64,000 bases of DNA from Paenibacillus algicola (GTDB lineage Bacteria > Bacillota > Bacilli > Paenibacillales > Paenibacillaceae), in contig NZ_CP040396.1 of assembly GCF_005577435.1 (NCBI RefSeq), positions 4,233,001 to 4,297,000 on the forward strand. Direction: 5' to 3'. Positions 44,054 to 52,797 of the stretch are shown here, one piece after another; position 1 is the stretch's first letter, and each line of letters begins with the position of its first letter. The notes below the pieces were generated by a model. It had not been told where the DNA came from, made no database searches, and saw nothing but the letters and a program-made list of their open reading frames with translations. The translations under genes were made by a program, and so were the position numbers.

Positions 44054-47000
44054 TCAGCCCCTATGCTTCGGCACTTCAAAAGAAACCGTTGTGCCCTGCC
44101 CTTCCGCACTTTCAAGCTTAAGGCCGCTCCCGAACATGGACAGCAGGCGGGAGTGAATATTTCGCAGCCCGATTCCTTGGCTTCCTCCATCCCGAAGCAG
44201 AGAGCTAAGCCGGCTCTGCGGCATCCCGGTTCCGTTATCGCTCACTGTAATCTGCACCGCTTCCTTGCTCTCTGTGATCTCCAGCACCAGCGTTCCGCCG
44301 CCCTCCTTGCGCATCAGACCGTGCCGGACCGCATTCTCGACGATGGGCTGGATGCTCAGCGGCGGCACCAGAAGCTGGCTGCCGGCAGTCAGGCGGTACT
44401 CCACATGAAGCCGTTCCTCAAAGCGGGCTTTCTCCAGATTGAGATAAGAGGTGACCAGCTCCAGCTCATGACCCAGCGTGGTCAGCTGATCCCGGCCCTC
44501 AAGATCGAAGCTGCGCCGGAGATAACGAGCGAGCTCCAGCAGCAGCTGGTTCGCCAGCGACGGGTGATCCGGCAAATGAGACATGATCGTATTCAGCGCA
44601 TTAAAGAGAAAGTGCGGCTTGATCTGTGCCTGTAAAAAAGCCAGCTCCGACGCAATCGCCTGCCGCACGGTTTTCCTGAGCTCCAGCAGAGTCCGTACGC
44701 GGGATTTCAGCTCGTCGGCATCCACCGGCTTTCTGAGAAAATCATTCGCCCCCGCCTGCAGCCCCACCTTGACGTCCTCCGGAAGGCTGCGGGCCGTCAG
44801 GATCAGCACGGGCAGCTGAAACAGCGTGAACCGCTCCCGAATTCGGGAACACAGCGCAGGGCCGGACATGCCCGGCATCATCCAGTCTGTAATCACAAGA
44901 TCGACGGCTTCTCCGGTGCTCAGCATACGCCAGGCCTCCTCTCCGCTTGATGCAGTAAGGATGCGGATTCCCCCTCCTCCCAGCAGATTGTGAATGACCT
45001 TCAGATTGACGGGATCATCGTCCACGACCAGAATCCGGGCAGCCGCTGTCCCGGCCTGTTCACGGTCCGGCTCGGTCTCCAGCATTTCCTGTCCGGGATA
45101 CTCCCGCACCGGTTCCGGCACGGGCAGACTCTCCTCCCGGGACGATCGCACCGTGAAGGAGAAGGTGGAGCCTTCCCCCGGCTTTGAGCGGACCCAGAGC
45201 CTGCCCCCGCCAAGCTCCACCAGCTTCTTCGTGATGCTCAGGCCCAGCCCTGTGCCCTGATGATCTCCGCGGCCTTCCTGCTCCAGCTGCTCATAGGACT
45301 GAAAAATCAACGCCAGCCGCTGCTCCTCTATCCCGATTCCGGTATCGCGGACCGAGACCGTGATCCAGTCCTCCTCGTCCTGCTGCGCCGTGACGATAAT
45401 CTGTCCTTGATCACTAAATTTGACCGCATTGCCGACCAGATTGTACAGCACCTGCCGCAGCCGCTCCTCATCGGCATAGAGCAGAGGCAGCCGCTCTGGC
45501 AGCTCCTGCCGCAGCACGAGCTGCTTGTTCCCTGACACATGCGCCATGACCTCCAGCACCGAGGTCGTTACTGCAGATAAATCCACCCGCTTTGGCTGCA
45601 GGGTGATCTGATTGTTCCTCAGCTTGTTAAAATCGAGGATATCATTAATGAGGGAAGACAGTCTTTTCCCCGTGGATACGATCAAGCGCAGATCCGCCGT
45701 CTGCTTGGGGGTCAGCGGTCCTGCAGCACCATCGACAAGCGATTGGCTGATGTTCACCATGCCGTGAAGCGGGGTCCTTAGCTCATGCGACGTATTCGCC
45801 AGAAACTCATCCTTCAGCCCATCCAGTGTAAGCAGCCGGCGGGACAAATGCTGCACCTCTTCAAAGGATTCCGAGAAGCGCCGGGCCAGCAAAATAGCCT
45901 GGGTCAGCACGAACAGCACCAGCTCCAGGGAGCCAAAGGTTTGAAAATGCTGGCTGCCCAGCAGACTGGCAATATTCATGACAATTAGCATCAGAATGCT
46001 GATCACTCCAATAACCTGCAGCCCGAATTCCTCACTCCGGCCCTTGATGCTGACAATCATACGGCAGAACATGTACAGGACGCTCACCAGGGAGGTCATA
46101 AAGATGATAGACTCCAGCTGCGAGAAGACACGCACTGGCGTGAGCCATGCCGTCAGCAGGCTGGCCGCGGTCAGCATTTGTATGGCCCGCAGAGCATACC
46201 GATGAATGATGCCCGGCAGGGAGACGGCCACATAATAGATCAGAAAGTAATAGAGCAGCGCCGAGGACATCATCTGAATCTTGGTAAACCATTCGTAGCC
46301 AAGCCCCGGAAAAAGGGCGGCCAGCAGCTTCTCCCCGTGGGTGGCTGTGTAGATCAGCATCGCGGTGCAGGCCAGGCCCAGGTACAAGAGCGCACGTTCC
46401 TTCCGCAGCCGGTACAGCATCAGCGCATAAGCGCCCGGGAGCAGAAAGCCTGCGAGCGTCATTATGTCCAGAAACAGAGACAATTCCCGGGCCTGCAGAA
46501 TCGACTCAACATCCCCGAACCAGATCGACGTAAAGATGCCCCCGGAGCTGTAGGCATAATTGGATACCTGAACGACAAGCTCAATCTGTCCCGCCTGCTG
46601 CGGTCCGAAGGACAGGTACGGAATGTTGGAGGCCGTCTCCTGCTCACGGCTTGCCGCGGGCTCTCCGCTGCTTCCGATCTGATGCCCGTTCAGAAATATC
46701 CGGTTCGCGGTGCGGATGTTGCCGGTCTTGATACCGTAGAGGGCGTTCTCCTCCCCATCAGGAACCTGAATGATCAGGCGATAGGTTCCGTAGCCCCAGG
46801 CGGATTCCGCCTCCCCTTCTTGAGATATATAGGAATTCCATGCTCCCGGCAGCTTCACGATCGCGGAAGGCTCAAGGGAACCCTGCCCGCCGTGCTCCAC
46901 CCCCGATCCCGGGTTCTCAAAATCCGGCGGATTCAGCAGACGCCCGCGATAAAACTCCCATTCCCCTTTCAGAGGCACTGCACCGTCCTCCGCAAAATCC

Positions 47001-47140
47001 CATTCCTGCAAGTTCAGCATTCCCTCCATCGCAGAGGGCGTCATGCCGGCTTTCAGATCGAAGCGGATGCCGGAGTACAGCGGAATTACAACGACAAGAG
47101 TCAAGCCAATCATCAGCGTCAGCCATTTACGTGGTATCAT
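44054..47140 (-). CDS. Hybrid histidine kinase with 7TM sensor, receiver and a second LytS-type kinase module
   Basis: 1028 residues, ATG 7 bases after AAAGAGG. Order: signal/anchor helix (1-25), 7TMR-DISM extracellular domain (about 60-210), seven helices (about 215-425), HisKA (H in [11 protein letters not shown], about 452), HATPase (about 555-660, [12 protein letters not shown]), receiver (about 695-815, phospho-Asp in [10 protein letters not shown]), then a His_kinase/LytS phosphoacceptor ([14 protein letters not shown], about 840) and a second HATPase (about 920-1025, [15 protein letters not shown]). Two catalytic systems of different families in one chain is odd. No response regulator gene adjoins it. 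The input is probably a small molecule or carbohydrate. Confidence 0.92.
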   Translation of the reverse strand: MIPRKWLTLMIGLTLVVVIPLYSGIRFDLKAGMTPSAMEGMLNLQEWDFAEDGAVPLKGEWEFYRGRLLNPPDFENPGSGVEHGGQGSLEPSAIVKLPGAWNSYISQEGEAESAWGYGTYRLIIQVPDGEENALYGIKTGNIRTANRIFLNGHQIGSSGEPAASREQETASNIPYLSFGPQQAGQIELVVQVSNYAYSSGGIFTSIWFGDVESILQARELSLFLDIMTLAGFLLPGAYALMLYRLRKERALLYLGLACTAMLIYTATHGEKLLAALFPGLGYEWFTKIQMMSSALLYYFLIYYVAVSLPGIIHRYALRAIQMLTAASLLTAWLTPVRVFSQLESIIFMTSLVSVLYMFCRMIVSIKGRSEEFGLQVIGVISILMLIVMNIASLLGSQHFQTFGSLELVLFVLTQAILLARRFSESFEEVQHLSRRLLTLDGLKDEFLANTSHELRTPLHGMVNISQSLVDGAAGPLTPKQTADLRLIVSTGKRLSSLINDILDFNKLRNNQITLQPKRVDLSAVTTSVLEVMAHVSGNKQLVLRQELPERLPLLYADEERLRQVLYNLVGNAVKFSDQGQIIVTAQQDEEDWITVSVRDTGIGIEEQRLALIFQSYEQLEQEGRGDHQGTGLGLSITKKLVELGGGRLWVRSKPGEGSTFSFTVRSSREESLPVPEPVREYPGQEMLETEPDREQAGTAAARILVVDDDPVNLKVIHNLLGGGGIRILTASSGEEAWRMLSTGEAVDLVITDWMMPGMSGPALCSRIRERFTLFQLPVLILTARSLPEDVKVGLQAGANDFLRKPVDADELKSRVRTLLELRKTVRQAIASELAFLQAQIKPHFLFNALNTIMSHLPDHPSLANQLLLELARYLRRSFDLEGRDQLTTLGHELELVTSYLNLEKARFEERLHVEYRLTAGSQLLVPPLSIQPIVENAVRHGLMRKEGGGTLVLEITESKEAVQITVSDNGTGMPQSRLSSLLRDGGSQGIGLRNIHSRLLSMFGSGLKLESAEGQGTTVSFEVPKHRG

Positions 47141-47264
47141 CCCAGGTCCTCTTTCCCGCCGGCAGCCGGTGCCGGTCAGCAGTATGCTTCACGTTACGTA
47201 GATCTTTATTAAACCCCACCTGTCCTGAAATTTCCATACCTTTTAACACGCAAGATTCCATAAC

Positions 47265-47299
47265 AAAAAGACAGTGCACCGCTTAGCGGCGCACTGTCT
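47265..47299 (-). terminator. Terminator after the YcgT-like gene
   Basis: Minus-strand AGACAGTGCGCCGC pairs with GCGGTGCACTGTCT and runs into TTTTGTT. Confidence 0.9.
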
Positions 47300-47313
47300 G
47301 AACTTTATCCTTT

Positions 47314-48369
47314 CTAGGTGGACATCATCTGCTTGACCAGCTCGCGGTTCCGTTCCTTAAACTGCTCATTGTGCGAGGATACCATGGCGATCTTGGACGC
47401 ATCCGGCTGGATGTACAGCTTCGCCTGATTGACTGCGTTCGCAGCGTCCTGAAAAGCACCGGCAATCAGATTCAGCTTGCCCTCATGCTTCAGCACGTCA
47501 CCGGCAGCGAACAGCCCCGGCACGGAGGAGGCTCCCAGCACGGAGCCTTCAATGTAACCGTCCTCTGCCACCCTGATGTCCAGACGGCTGTTCTGGATCA
47601 GCTCCTTGTCCCAGTCGTAGCCGTGATTGATCACTACCTCATCAACTGCGATCTCGGATACCTCCCCGGTCTTCAGGCAGGTCAGCTGAACCCGCTCAAT
47701 CCGCTCATGGTTATCCGAGGCAATCAGCTTGCTGATGCTCTGCTGCAGCATACAGCTGGAATTATCGCAGTTCATCAGCTGGTTCACCTGTGCTTCATGG
47801 CCGGTCATGGTGTCCTTCCGGCATACGACATACACCTGTTTCGCGACCGGACACAACTCATTGGCCCAGTCTACTGCAGAATGGCCGCCGCCCGAGACGA
47901 GCACGGTCTTATCCTTGAACTGCTTCAGTGATTTGACGGTGTAATTGAGATTGGACACCTCGAACCGTTCGGCCCCTTCAATCTGCAGCTTCTGCGGCGT
48001 CAGAATGCCCCGGCCGGAAGCCGCAATGACGGTTCGGGAGTAATGCTTCGTCCCGGAGGTCGTATCGAGGACGAAAATCCCGTCGCTATTTTTGACAATG
48101 GAGGTCACCTTCTCGTTCAGGACAACCTCCGGGGAGAAGGTTAAGCCCTGCTGAACAAGCTGCTCAATCAGCTTGGCACCGGGAAGAGGGGCGAGCCCGC
48201 CGACATCCCAGATCATTTTCTCCGGATATACATGAATTTTGCCGCCCAGCTGTGGCTGAAACTCAATAATCTTCGTCTTCATTTCCCGCAGACCGCTGTA
48301 AAAGGCAGAATACAACCCTGCCGGACCGGCACCAATAATCGTCACATCAAACACATTTGCTTGCTCCAC
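47314..48369 (-). CDS. Ferredoxin/flavodoxin-NADP reductase-like oxidoreductase (YcgT/YumC group)
   Basis: 351 residues. FAD-binding GAGPAGLYSAFYSG, NADP-binding SGGGHSAVDWAN, and C-terminal FAAGDVLKHEGKLNLIAGAFQDAANAVNQA. These thioredoxin-reductase-like proteins without the redox CxxC reduce ferredoxin or flavodoxin; YcgT-like members are iron-regulated and may reduce ferric siderophores. The extra Cys-rich NQLMNCDNSSCML is unusual. A Fur-like box lies 36 bp upstream and an iron-importer ATPase is divergent. Confidence 0.85.
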   Translation of the reverse strand: MEQANVFDVTIIGAGPAGLYSAFYSGLREMKTKIIEFQPQLGGKIHVYPEKMIWDVGGLAPLPGAKLIEQLVQQGLTFSPEVVLNEKVTSIVKNSDGIFVLDTTSGTKHYSRTVIAASGRGILTPQKLQIEGAERFEVSNLNYTVKSLKQFKDKTVLVSGGGHSAVDWANELCPVAKQVYVVCRKDTMTGHEAQVNQLMNCDNSSCMLQQSISKLIASDNHERIERVQLTCLKTGEVSEIAVDEVVINHGYDWDKELIQNSRLDIRVAEDGYIEGSVLGASSVPGLFAAGDVLKHEGKLNLIAGAFQDAANAVNQAKLYIQPDASKIAMVSSHNEQFKERNRELVKQMMST

Positions 48370-48404
48370 GAATATTCATCTCCCTGATCAGGACATTGGT
48401 TCAC

Positions 48405-48419
48405 TGATTATCATTCTCA
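48405..48419. promoter_or_regulatory. Fur box next to the YcgT-like gene
   Basis: TGATTATCATTCTCA matches the 7-1-7 Fur consensus TGATAATNATTATCA with two mismatches. Confidence 0.65.
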
Positions 48420-48464
48420 TTGTAATATACGATGAATTTGTGCTCATTACAACCTAAATTATAG

Positions 48465-48494
48465 TTGACAACAGGATGAAACAGCCTTTAAAGT
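48465..48494 (+). promoter_or_regulatory. Probable promoter of the YusV-like gene
   Basis: TTGACA followed after 17-18 bp by TTAAAG/TAAAGT. A Fur box begins 17 bases downstream of it, over the start region. Confidence 0.5.
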
Positions 48495-48510
48495 AAGGTT
48501 AGCAGATATT

Positions 48511-48525
48511 TGAGAATGATTATCA
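48511..48525. promoter_or_regulatory. Fur box next to the YusV-like gene
   Basis: TGAGAATGATTATCA differs from the 7-1-7 Fur consensus at one position. Confidence 0.75.
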
Positions 48526-48573
48526 CTAAGTAAGCAAGCAATCTATTATCAATTCATTTATTGGAGGGTACCC

Positions 48574-49419
48574 ATGTCTCGCCTATATACGGAAAACCTG
48601 AGCGTCGGCTACGGTGAACGTCTGATTGTTAAACAGCTGAGTGCCGAGATCCCTGACAAGAAGATCACGACCATTATTGGTGCGAACGGCTGCGGCAAGT
48701 CCACGCTGCTGAAAGCGATGACCCGCATCATTTCCCACCAGGACGGCACGATCCTGCTTGACGGCAAGCAAATCGTCAAAGAGGATACGAAGGCTCTTGC
48801 GCGCAAGATGGCGATTTTGCCGCAGTCACCGGAGAGCGCAAGCGGGTTGACGGTCGGCGAGCTGGTATCCTATGGACGGTTCCCGTACCAGAAGGGCTTC
48901 GGCCGCCTGACTGCCCGGGATCACGAGGTGATCGACTGGGCCATGGAGGTGACCGGCACGCTGGAATTTAAACAGCGCTCCGTGGATGCCCTGTCCGGCG
49001 GACAGCGCCAGCGTGTGTGGATCGCCATGGCTCTCGCTCAGGAAACCGAAATTATATTCCTGGATGAGCCAACAACATATCTTGATCTTGCCCATCAGCT
49101 GGAAGTGCTGGAGTTGCTGCAGAAGCTGAATCGTGAACAGGAGCGTACCATTGTGATGGTGCTCCACGATTTGAACCAGGCAGCCCGCTTCGCCGATCAC
49201 ATCATTGCCATGAAGGACGGCCAGATTGTTCAATCCGGCTCCTGTGAAGAGGTTATTCATGCCGACGTGCTGCGTGAGGTATTTCACATCGACGCGGCGA
49301 TCGGACGGGATCCCCGCACCGGCAAGCCGATGTGCCTGACGTATAATTTACTGAAGGAAGAGCCGGTGCATGCTGCAGCGATCGCTGAGGAACGCATTGC
49401 CGTCGGAGTTGGCGCTTAA
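48574..49419 (+). CDS. Iron-siderophore ABC ATPase, YusV/FecE-like
   Basis: 281 residues, ATG behind GGAGGG. Walker A GANGCGKST, signature LSGGQRQRV, Walker B IIFLDEPTTYLD, switch His (VLHDLNQAA). No permease or binding protein is adjacent; B. subtilis YusV is likewise a stand-alone ATPase shared by several siderophore importers, which fits. Fur box and promoter lie just upstream. The tail after residue 255 (EEPVHAAAIAEERIAVGVGA) is unusual. Confidence 0.88.
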   Translation: MSRLYTENLSVGYGERLIVKQLSAEIPDKKITTIIGANGCGKSTLLKAMTRIISHQDGTILLDGKQIVKEDTKALARKMAILPQSPESASGLTVGELVSYGRFPYQKGFGRLTARDHEVIDWAMEVTGTLEFKQRSVDALSGGQRQRVWIAMALAQETEIIFLDEPTTYLDLAHQLEVLELLQKLNREQERTIVMVLHDLNQAARFADHIIAMKDGQIVQSGSCEEVIHADVLREVFHIDAAIGRDPRTGKPMCLTYNLLKEEPVHAAAIAEERIAVGVGA

Positions 49420-49441
49420 GCAGTTCTTCTATAATAAATAG

Positions 49442-49486
49442 AAAGTCCCTTCAGAGGCTGCGGCTGCAGTCTCTGAAGGGACTTTT
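49442..49486 (+). terminator. Terminator after the YusV-like gene
   Basis: AAAGTCCCTTCAGAG pairs with CTCTGAAGGGACTTT; followed by TATTTGTTTTTTT. Confidence 0.92.
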
Positions 49487-49496
49487 ATTTGTTTTT

Positions 49497-50336
49497 TTAT
49501 GGATCCGGCAAAGTAAAGGTATCTCCGCCCTGAAGCGTTCCACGCTCAAAGCCTTTATAGAACCAGCTCTTCCGCTGCTCCGAGGTGCCGTGGGTAAAGC
49601 TCTCCGGTACTGCATAGCCGCGGGCCTTCTTCTGAATTGTATCGTCCCCAACCGCACTGGCAGCAGCCAGCGCCTCCTCCAGATCGCCCTCCTCCAGCAG
49701 ATTCTCACCCTGCACATGATGCGCCCAGACTCCGGCTAAATAATCAGCCTGCAGCTCGAAGCGTACCTGATACTTCCGATATTCCTCTTCACTCAGCTGC
49801 TGCCGGTATTGATTAAGCTGCGCGGAGGTGCCCAGCAGTGTCTGCACATGATGCCCCACCTCGTGGGCAACCACATAGGCCATGGCGAAGTCACCCGGCG
49901 CATTGAACTCGCGGCGAAGCTCGTCATAGAAGCTCAGGTCAATGTACAGCTTGCGGTCTCCCGGGCAATAGAATGGGCCCACCGACGCGCCGGCGGTGCC
50001 GCAGGCAGACTGTACGCTGCCGGTGTACAGCACCAGCGTCGGCTCTTCATACTCCATACCTTCCTTGCGGAACACCTCCTGCCATACCTCCTCGGTATCC
50101 GCCAGCACCACCGACACGAACTGGGCCAGCTCCTGCTCCTCAGCCGTTTCCGTGTAAGCTCCACTCGGTTCGGAAGCTCCGCCCAGGCTGCCCAGCAGCT
50201 CTCCCGGATTTCCGCCCAGCAAGGTGATGACCAGCACGATGATAATGCCTCCAATGCCGCCGCCAATCAGGCCGGGCCCTTTGCGACCCCTTCGATCCTC
50301 TACATTTGAGGATGCTCTTCTCCCTTTCCACTGCAT
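49497..50336 (-). CDS. Membrane-anchored neutral zinc metallopeptidase, YpfJ family
   Basis: 279 residues. Basic cytoplasmic tail, one helix at about 22-42 (LIGGGIGGIIIVLVITLLGG), then an extracellular peptidase with zinc motif HEVGHH and a downstream ELQADYLAGVWAHH carrying further zinc ligands. A conserved CGTAGASVGPFYCPGD pair of cysteines could form a disulfide. The family is common in bacteria; substrates are unknown. Convergent to the YusV-like gene and divergent from the sulfatase. Confidence 0.87.
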   Translation of the reverse strand: MQWKGRRASSNVEDRRGRKGPGLIGGGIGGIIIVLVITLLGGNPGELLGSLGGASEPSGAYTETAEEQELAQFVSVVLADTEEVWQEVFRKEGMEYEEPTLVLYTGSVQSACGTAGASVGPFYCPGDRKLYIDLSFYDELRREFNAPGDFAMAYVVAHEVGHHVQTLLGTSAQLNQYRQQLSEEEYRKYQVRFELQADYLAGVWAHHVQGENLLEEGDLEEALAAASAVGDDTIQKKARGYAVPESFTHGTSEQRKSWFYKGFERGTLQGGDTFTLPDP

Positions 50337-50498
50337 ATTCTGCTTCCTCCTTCTGCTTGCCCCCTATTAAGGCACTGGGTTCGCTTCTTCTCATCCTTTA
50401 AGCATTTATACCCCCAAATGCGCCCTTAGAGAAACGAAATGAAGGCTTGCGGCCAATCTTTTCTACTAACCTGCCGTAATATACGTTAAAATAGATAG

Positions 50499-50512
50499 AG
50501 ATAACGTTTACA
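50499..50512. promoter_or_regulatory. cre-like (CcpA) site before the sulfatase gene
   Basis: AGATAACGTTTACA; its complement TGTAAACGTTATCT fits the cre pattern TGNAANCGNWNNCA with one mismatch. It lies just after a TAAAAT -10-like box (50487-50492), where bound CcpA would block transcription. Confidence 0.5.
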
Positions 50513-50604
50513 ATGAAGGAATGATGATGTACAGCTTGAGAGAAGCAAATCACCCTGATCTTCGATGACTTCGAGGAAATACTTGAAAACGGAAGGTGTC
50601 AACC

Positions 50605-52074
50605 ATGTCAGCAACGTCCAGCAAACCGAACATTCTGATCTTTATGACCGATCAGCAGCAAGCCCAGGTCACGATGCAGGATCATCCCTGCCGTACGCCT
50701 CATCTTGATGAAATCGCCGGTCAAGGCGTGCGCTTTACGTACACGTACCCGCCGATGGCCCACTGCTGTCCGGCCCGAGCCTCTTTTATGACCGGCCTAT
50801 ACCCGTCCCAGCACGGCGTTTACAATAACGTCCGCAATGACCAGGCCATCAACTCCACCGTCAACCCCGGAGTGGAAATGTTCTCCGAGAAGCTGAAGGA
50901 TGCCGGCTATGAGATGTATTACAGCGGGAAATGGCATGTATCGGCTGAGGAGAATCCGAGTGACCGCGGCTGGACGGAGCTGTACATGAAGGAGCAGGGC
51001 TTCGACCGCGGCTCGCGCCGGGACCATTATGCCCAGCTTCAGAGCGAGCATGGCACGCGCGAACGGGCCCGGGGAGAGATCCTTCGTCCGGGATGGTCCA
51101 AATTTCAATTGTACGGCACGTCCAAGGTGGAATATCATGACCACCCGGATTACCACTGTGTAAACGCCGGCATTCAGCAGCTGAATGCGATGAAGGATCA
51201 GGAGGATCCTTGGTGTATGTATCTTGGCGTACTGGGACCGCATGATCCGTTCATCGTTCCGGAGAAATACGCTACGATGTACGACCCGAACGACATTGAG
51301 CTTCCTCCCAACTACCGGGATGACATGACCGATAAGCCGGGCATCTACAGACGCATGAAGAAGGTATTCAGCCAGCTGACCGAGCAGGAGGTCAAGGAAT
51401 CCCTTGCCCACTACTGGGGCTACTGCACGATGATGGACGATCTGTTTGGCGAGGTGCTGGACGCGCTGGATCGAAACGGCCAGCGGGACAACACGCTCAT
51501 CGTATTCGTCTCCGACCATGGAGAGCTGGGTGCAGCCCACGGCTTGTACTGCAAGGGCATCAGCACCTTTGACGAAGGCTACCGGGTTCCGCTCATTATC
51601 AGCCATCCGAAGCTGATTCAGGAGCCGGGCAGAAGCGTGGACGATTTCGTGATGCTGATGGATATTGCGCCGACACTGATTGAGCTGGCAGGCGCAGAGC
51701 CGCTCTCCAAGTGCAGCGGACAGAGCCTCGTGCCTTTCCTGCAGAATGAGCAGCCCACGGAGTGGCGGGAATCCATCTACACCCAGTGCTACGGCACTGA
51801 GCTCTACTATACAAACCGTATGGTGCGAACCAAAGATTATAAATTTGTGTACAACCCGACGGACATCGACGAGCTGTACGATCTGAACCAGGACCCTCAC
51901 GAAATGGTCAACATTGCAGAGCAGCCGGAGATGAGCGGAGTGCTGAAGGAGATGTACCGGCTGATGTGGGAGAACGGATACCGGTATGAAGATAATCATT
52001 TTGTCTCCTATATCCCGGTAACGACCGGCGAATATGGCCCGGCCATCGTAAATGAGCCCAAGGGAGGCGCTTAG
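50605..52074 (+). CDS. Sulfatase (formylglycine-type)
   Basis: 489 residues from ATG (MSATSSKPNILIFMTDQQQ) 8 bases after GGAAGG. Alkaline-phosphatase-fold sulfatase: metal-binding MTDQQQ, the C-X-P-X-R motif as CCPAR in AHCCPARASFMTG whose first Cys would become formylglycine, GKWH, and FVSDHGELGAAHG. No signal peptide, so it acts inside the cell, probably on an imported sulfate ester. The maturase is not nearby. It opens a unit with the SGNH esterase and the ABC importer downstream. Confidence 0.9.
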   Translation: MSATSSKPNILIFMTDQQQAQVTMQDHPCRTPHLDEIAGQGVRFTYTYPPMAHCCPARASFMTGLYPSQHGVYNNVRNDQAINSTVNPGVEMFSEKLKDAGYEMYYSGKWHVSAEENPSDRGWTELYMKEQGFDRGSRRDHYAQLQSEHGTRERARGEILRPGWSKFQLYGTSKVEYHDHPDYHCVNAGIQQLNAMKDQEDPWCMYLGVLGPHDPFIVPEKYATMYDPNDIELPPNYRDDMTDKPGIYRRMKKVFSQLTEQEVKESLAHYWGYCTMMDDLFGEVLDALDRNGQRDNTLIVFVSDHGELGAAHGLYCKGISTFDEGYRVPLIISHPKLIQEPGRSVDDFVMLMDIAPTLIELAGAEPLSKCSGQSLVPFLQNEQPTEWRESIYTQCYGTELYYTNRMVRTKDYKFVYNPTDIDELYDLNQDPHEMVNIAEQPEMSGVLKEMYRLMWENGYRYEDNHFVSYIPVTTGEYGPAIVNEPKGGA

Positions 52075-52075
52075 G

Positions 52076-52708
52076 TTGAGACATCTGTTCATTGTGGGAG
52101 ACAGCATCTCTATCCAGTACGGTCCTTTTTTGAAGCCGCTGGTGGAATCGTACTTTCATTATGACCGCAAGCGCGGAGAGAAGCAGGCACTGGCCGATCT
52201 CGACCAGCCCGTAGGCGCCAACGGAGGCGACAGCAGCCGGGTGCTGGACTATCTAACCCAGGAACAGCACCAGGGCGTGTCCTATGATCTGCTGCTGCTT
52301 AACTGTGGACTGCATGATATCAAGACCGATCCGCTCACCGGCGAGAGACAAATATCTCCTGCCCGTTACCGGGATAACCTGGAGCGGATTATCCAAACAG
52401 CGCGCAGCATGGCCAAGGCCCTGATCTGGGTGAGCACCACTGACATTATTGATGATATTCATAATTCGCAGAGCACCTCCTTTCACCGCTTTCACCGGGA
52501 TGTGCTGGAATATAACGAGATTGCATCGCAGGTCATGGAGCAGCATGAGGTGCCGATCATTGATTTGTACACGTTTACGCTGCAATTCGGAGCTGACGCT
52601 TATCGGGACCATGCTCATTTCACCGAGGAGGTCCAGCGCCGCCAAGCTGAATTTATCGCGGATTATCTGATGGGCTCAGGCCTTCACGCCTCTTCATCGG
52701 CAGAGTAG
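52076..52708 (+). CDS. SGNH/GDSL-type esterase
   Basis: 210 residues from TTG (MRHLFIVGDSISIQYG), 8 bases after AGGGAGG; the frame almost touches the sulfatase stop. SGNH blocks: GDSIS (nucleophile Ser), GGDSSRVLDYL, NCGLHD in place of GxND, and the catalytic pair in DHAHFT. Cytoplasmic, no signal peptide. Such enzymes often remove acetyl groups from sugars. Its coupling to the sulfatase suggests both strip substituents from one substrate. Confidence 0.85.
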   Translation: MRHLFIVGDSISIQYGPFLKPLVESYFHYDRKRGEKQALADLDQPVGANGGDSSRVLDYLTQEQHQGVSYDLLLLNCGLHDIKTDPLTGERQISPARYRDNLERIIQTARSMAKALIWVSTTDIIDDIHNSQSTSFHRFHRDVLEYNEIASQVMEQHEVPIIDLYTFTLQFGADAYRDHAHFTEEVQRRQAEFIADYLMGSGLHASSSAE

Positions 52709-52797
52709 CTTCTTGCTGCAGCACCCTGCCATGACGAGGTAAGGGGAACCCGGCCGTTTGTATACCACGACAATTTATCCACGGGGAGACACAAAAT

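Noticed and set aside
50797..52107. 436-codon minus-strand frame
   Set aside because: Shadow of the sulfatase gene; no ribosome site and no recognisable domain.
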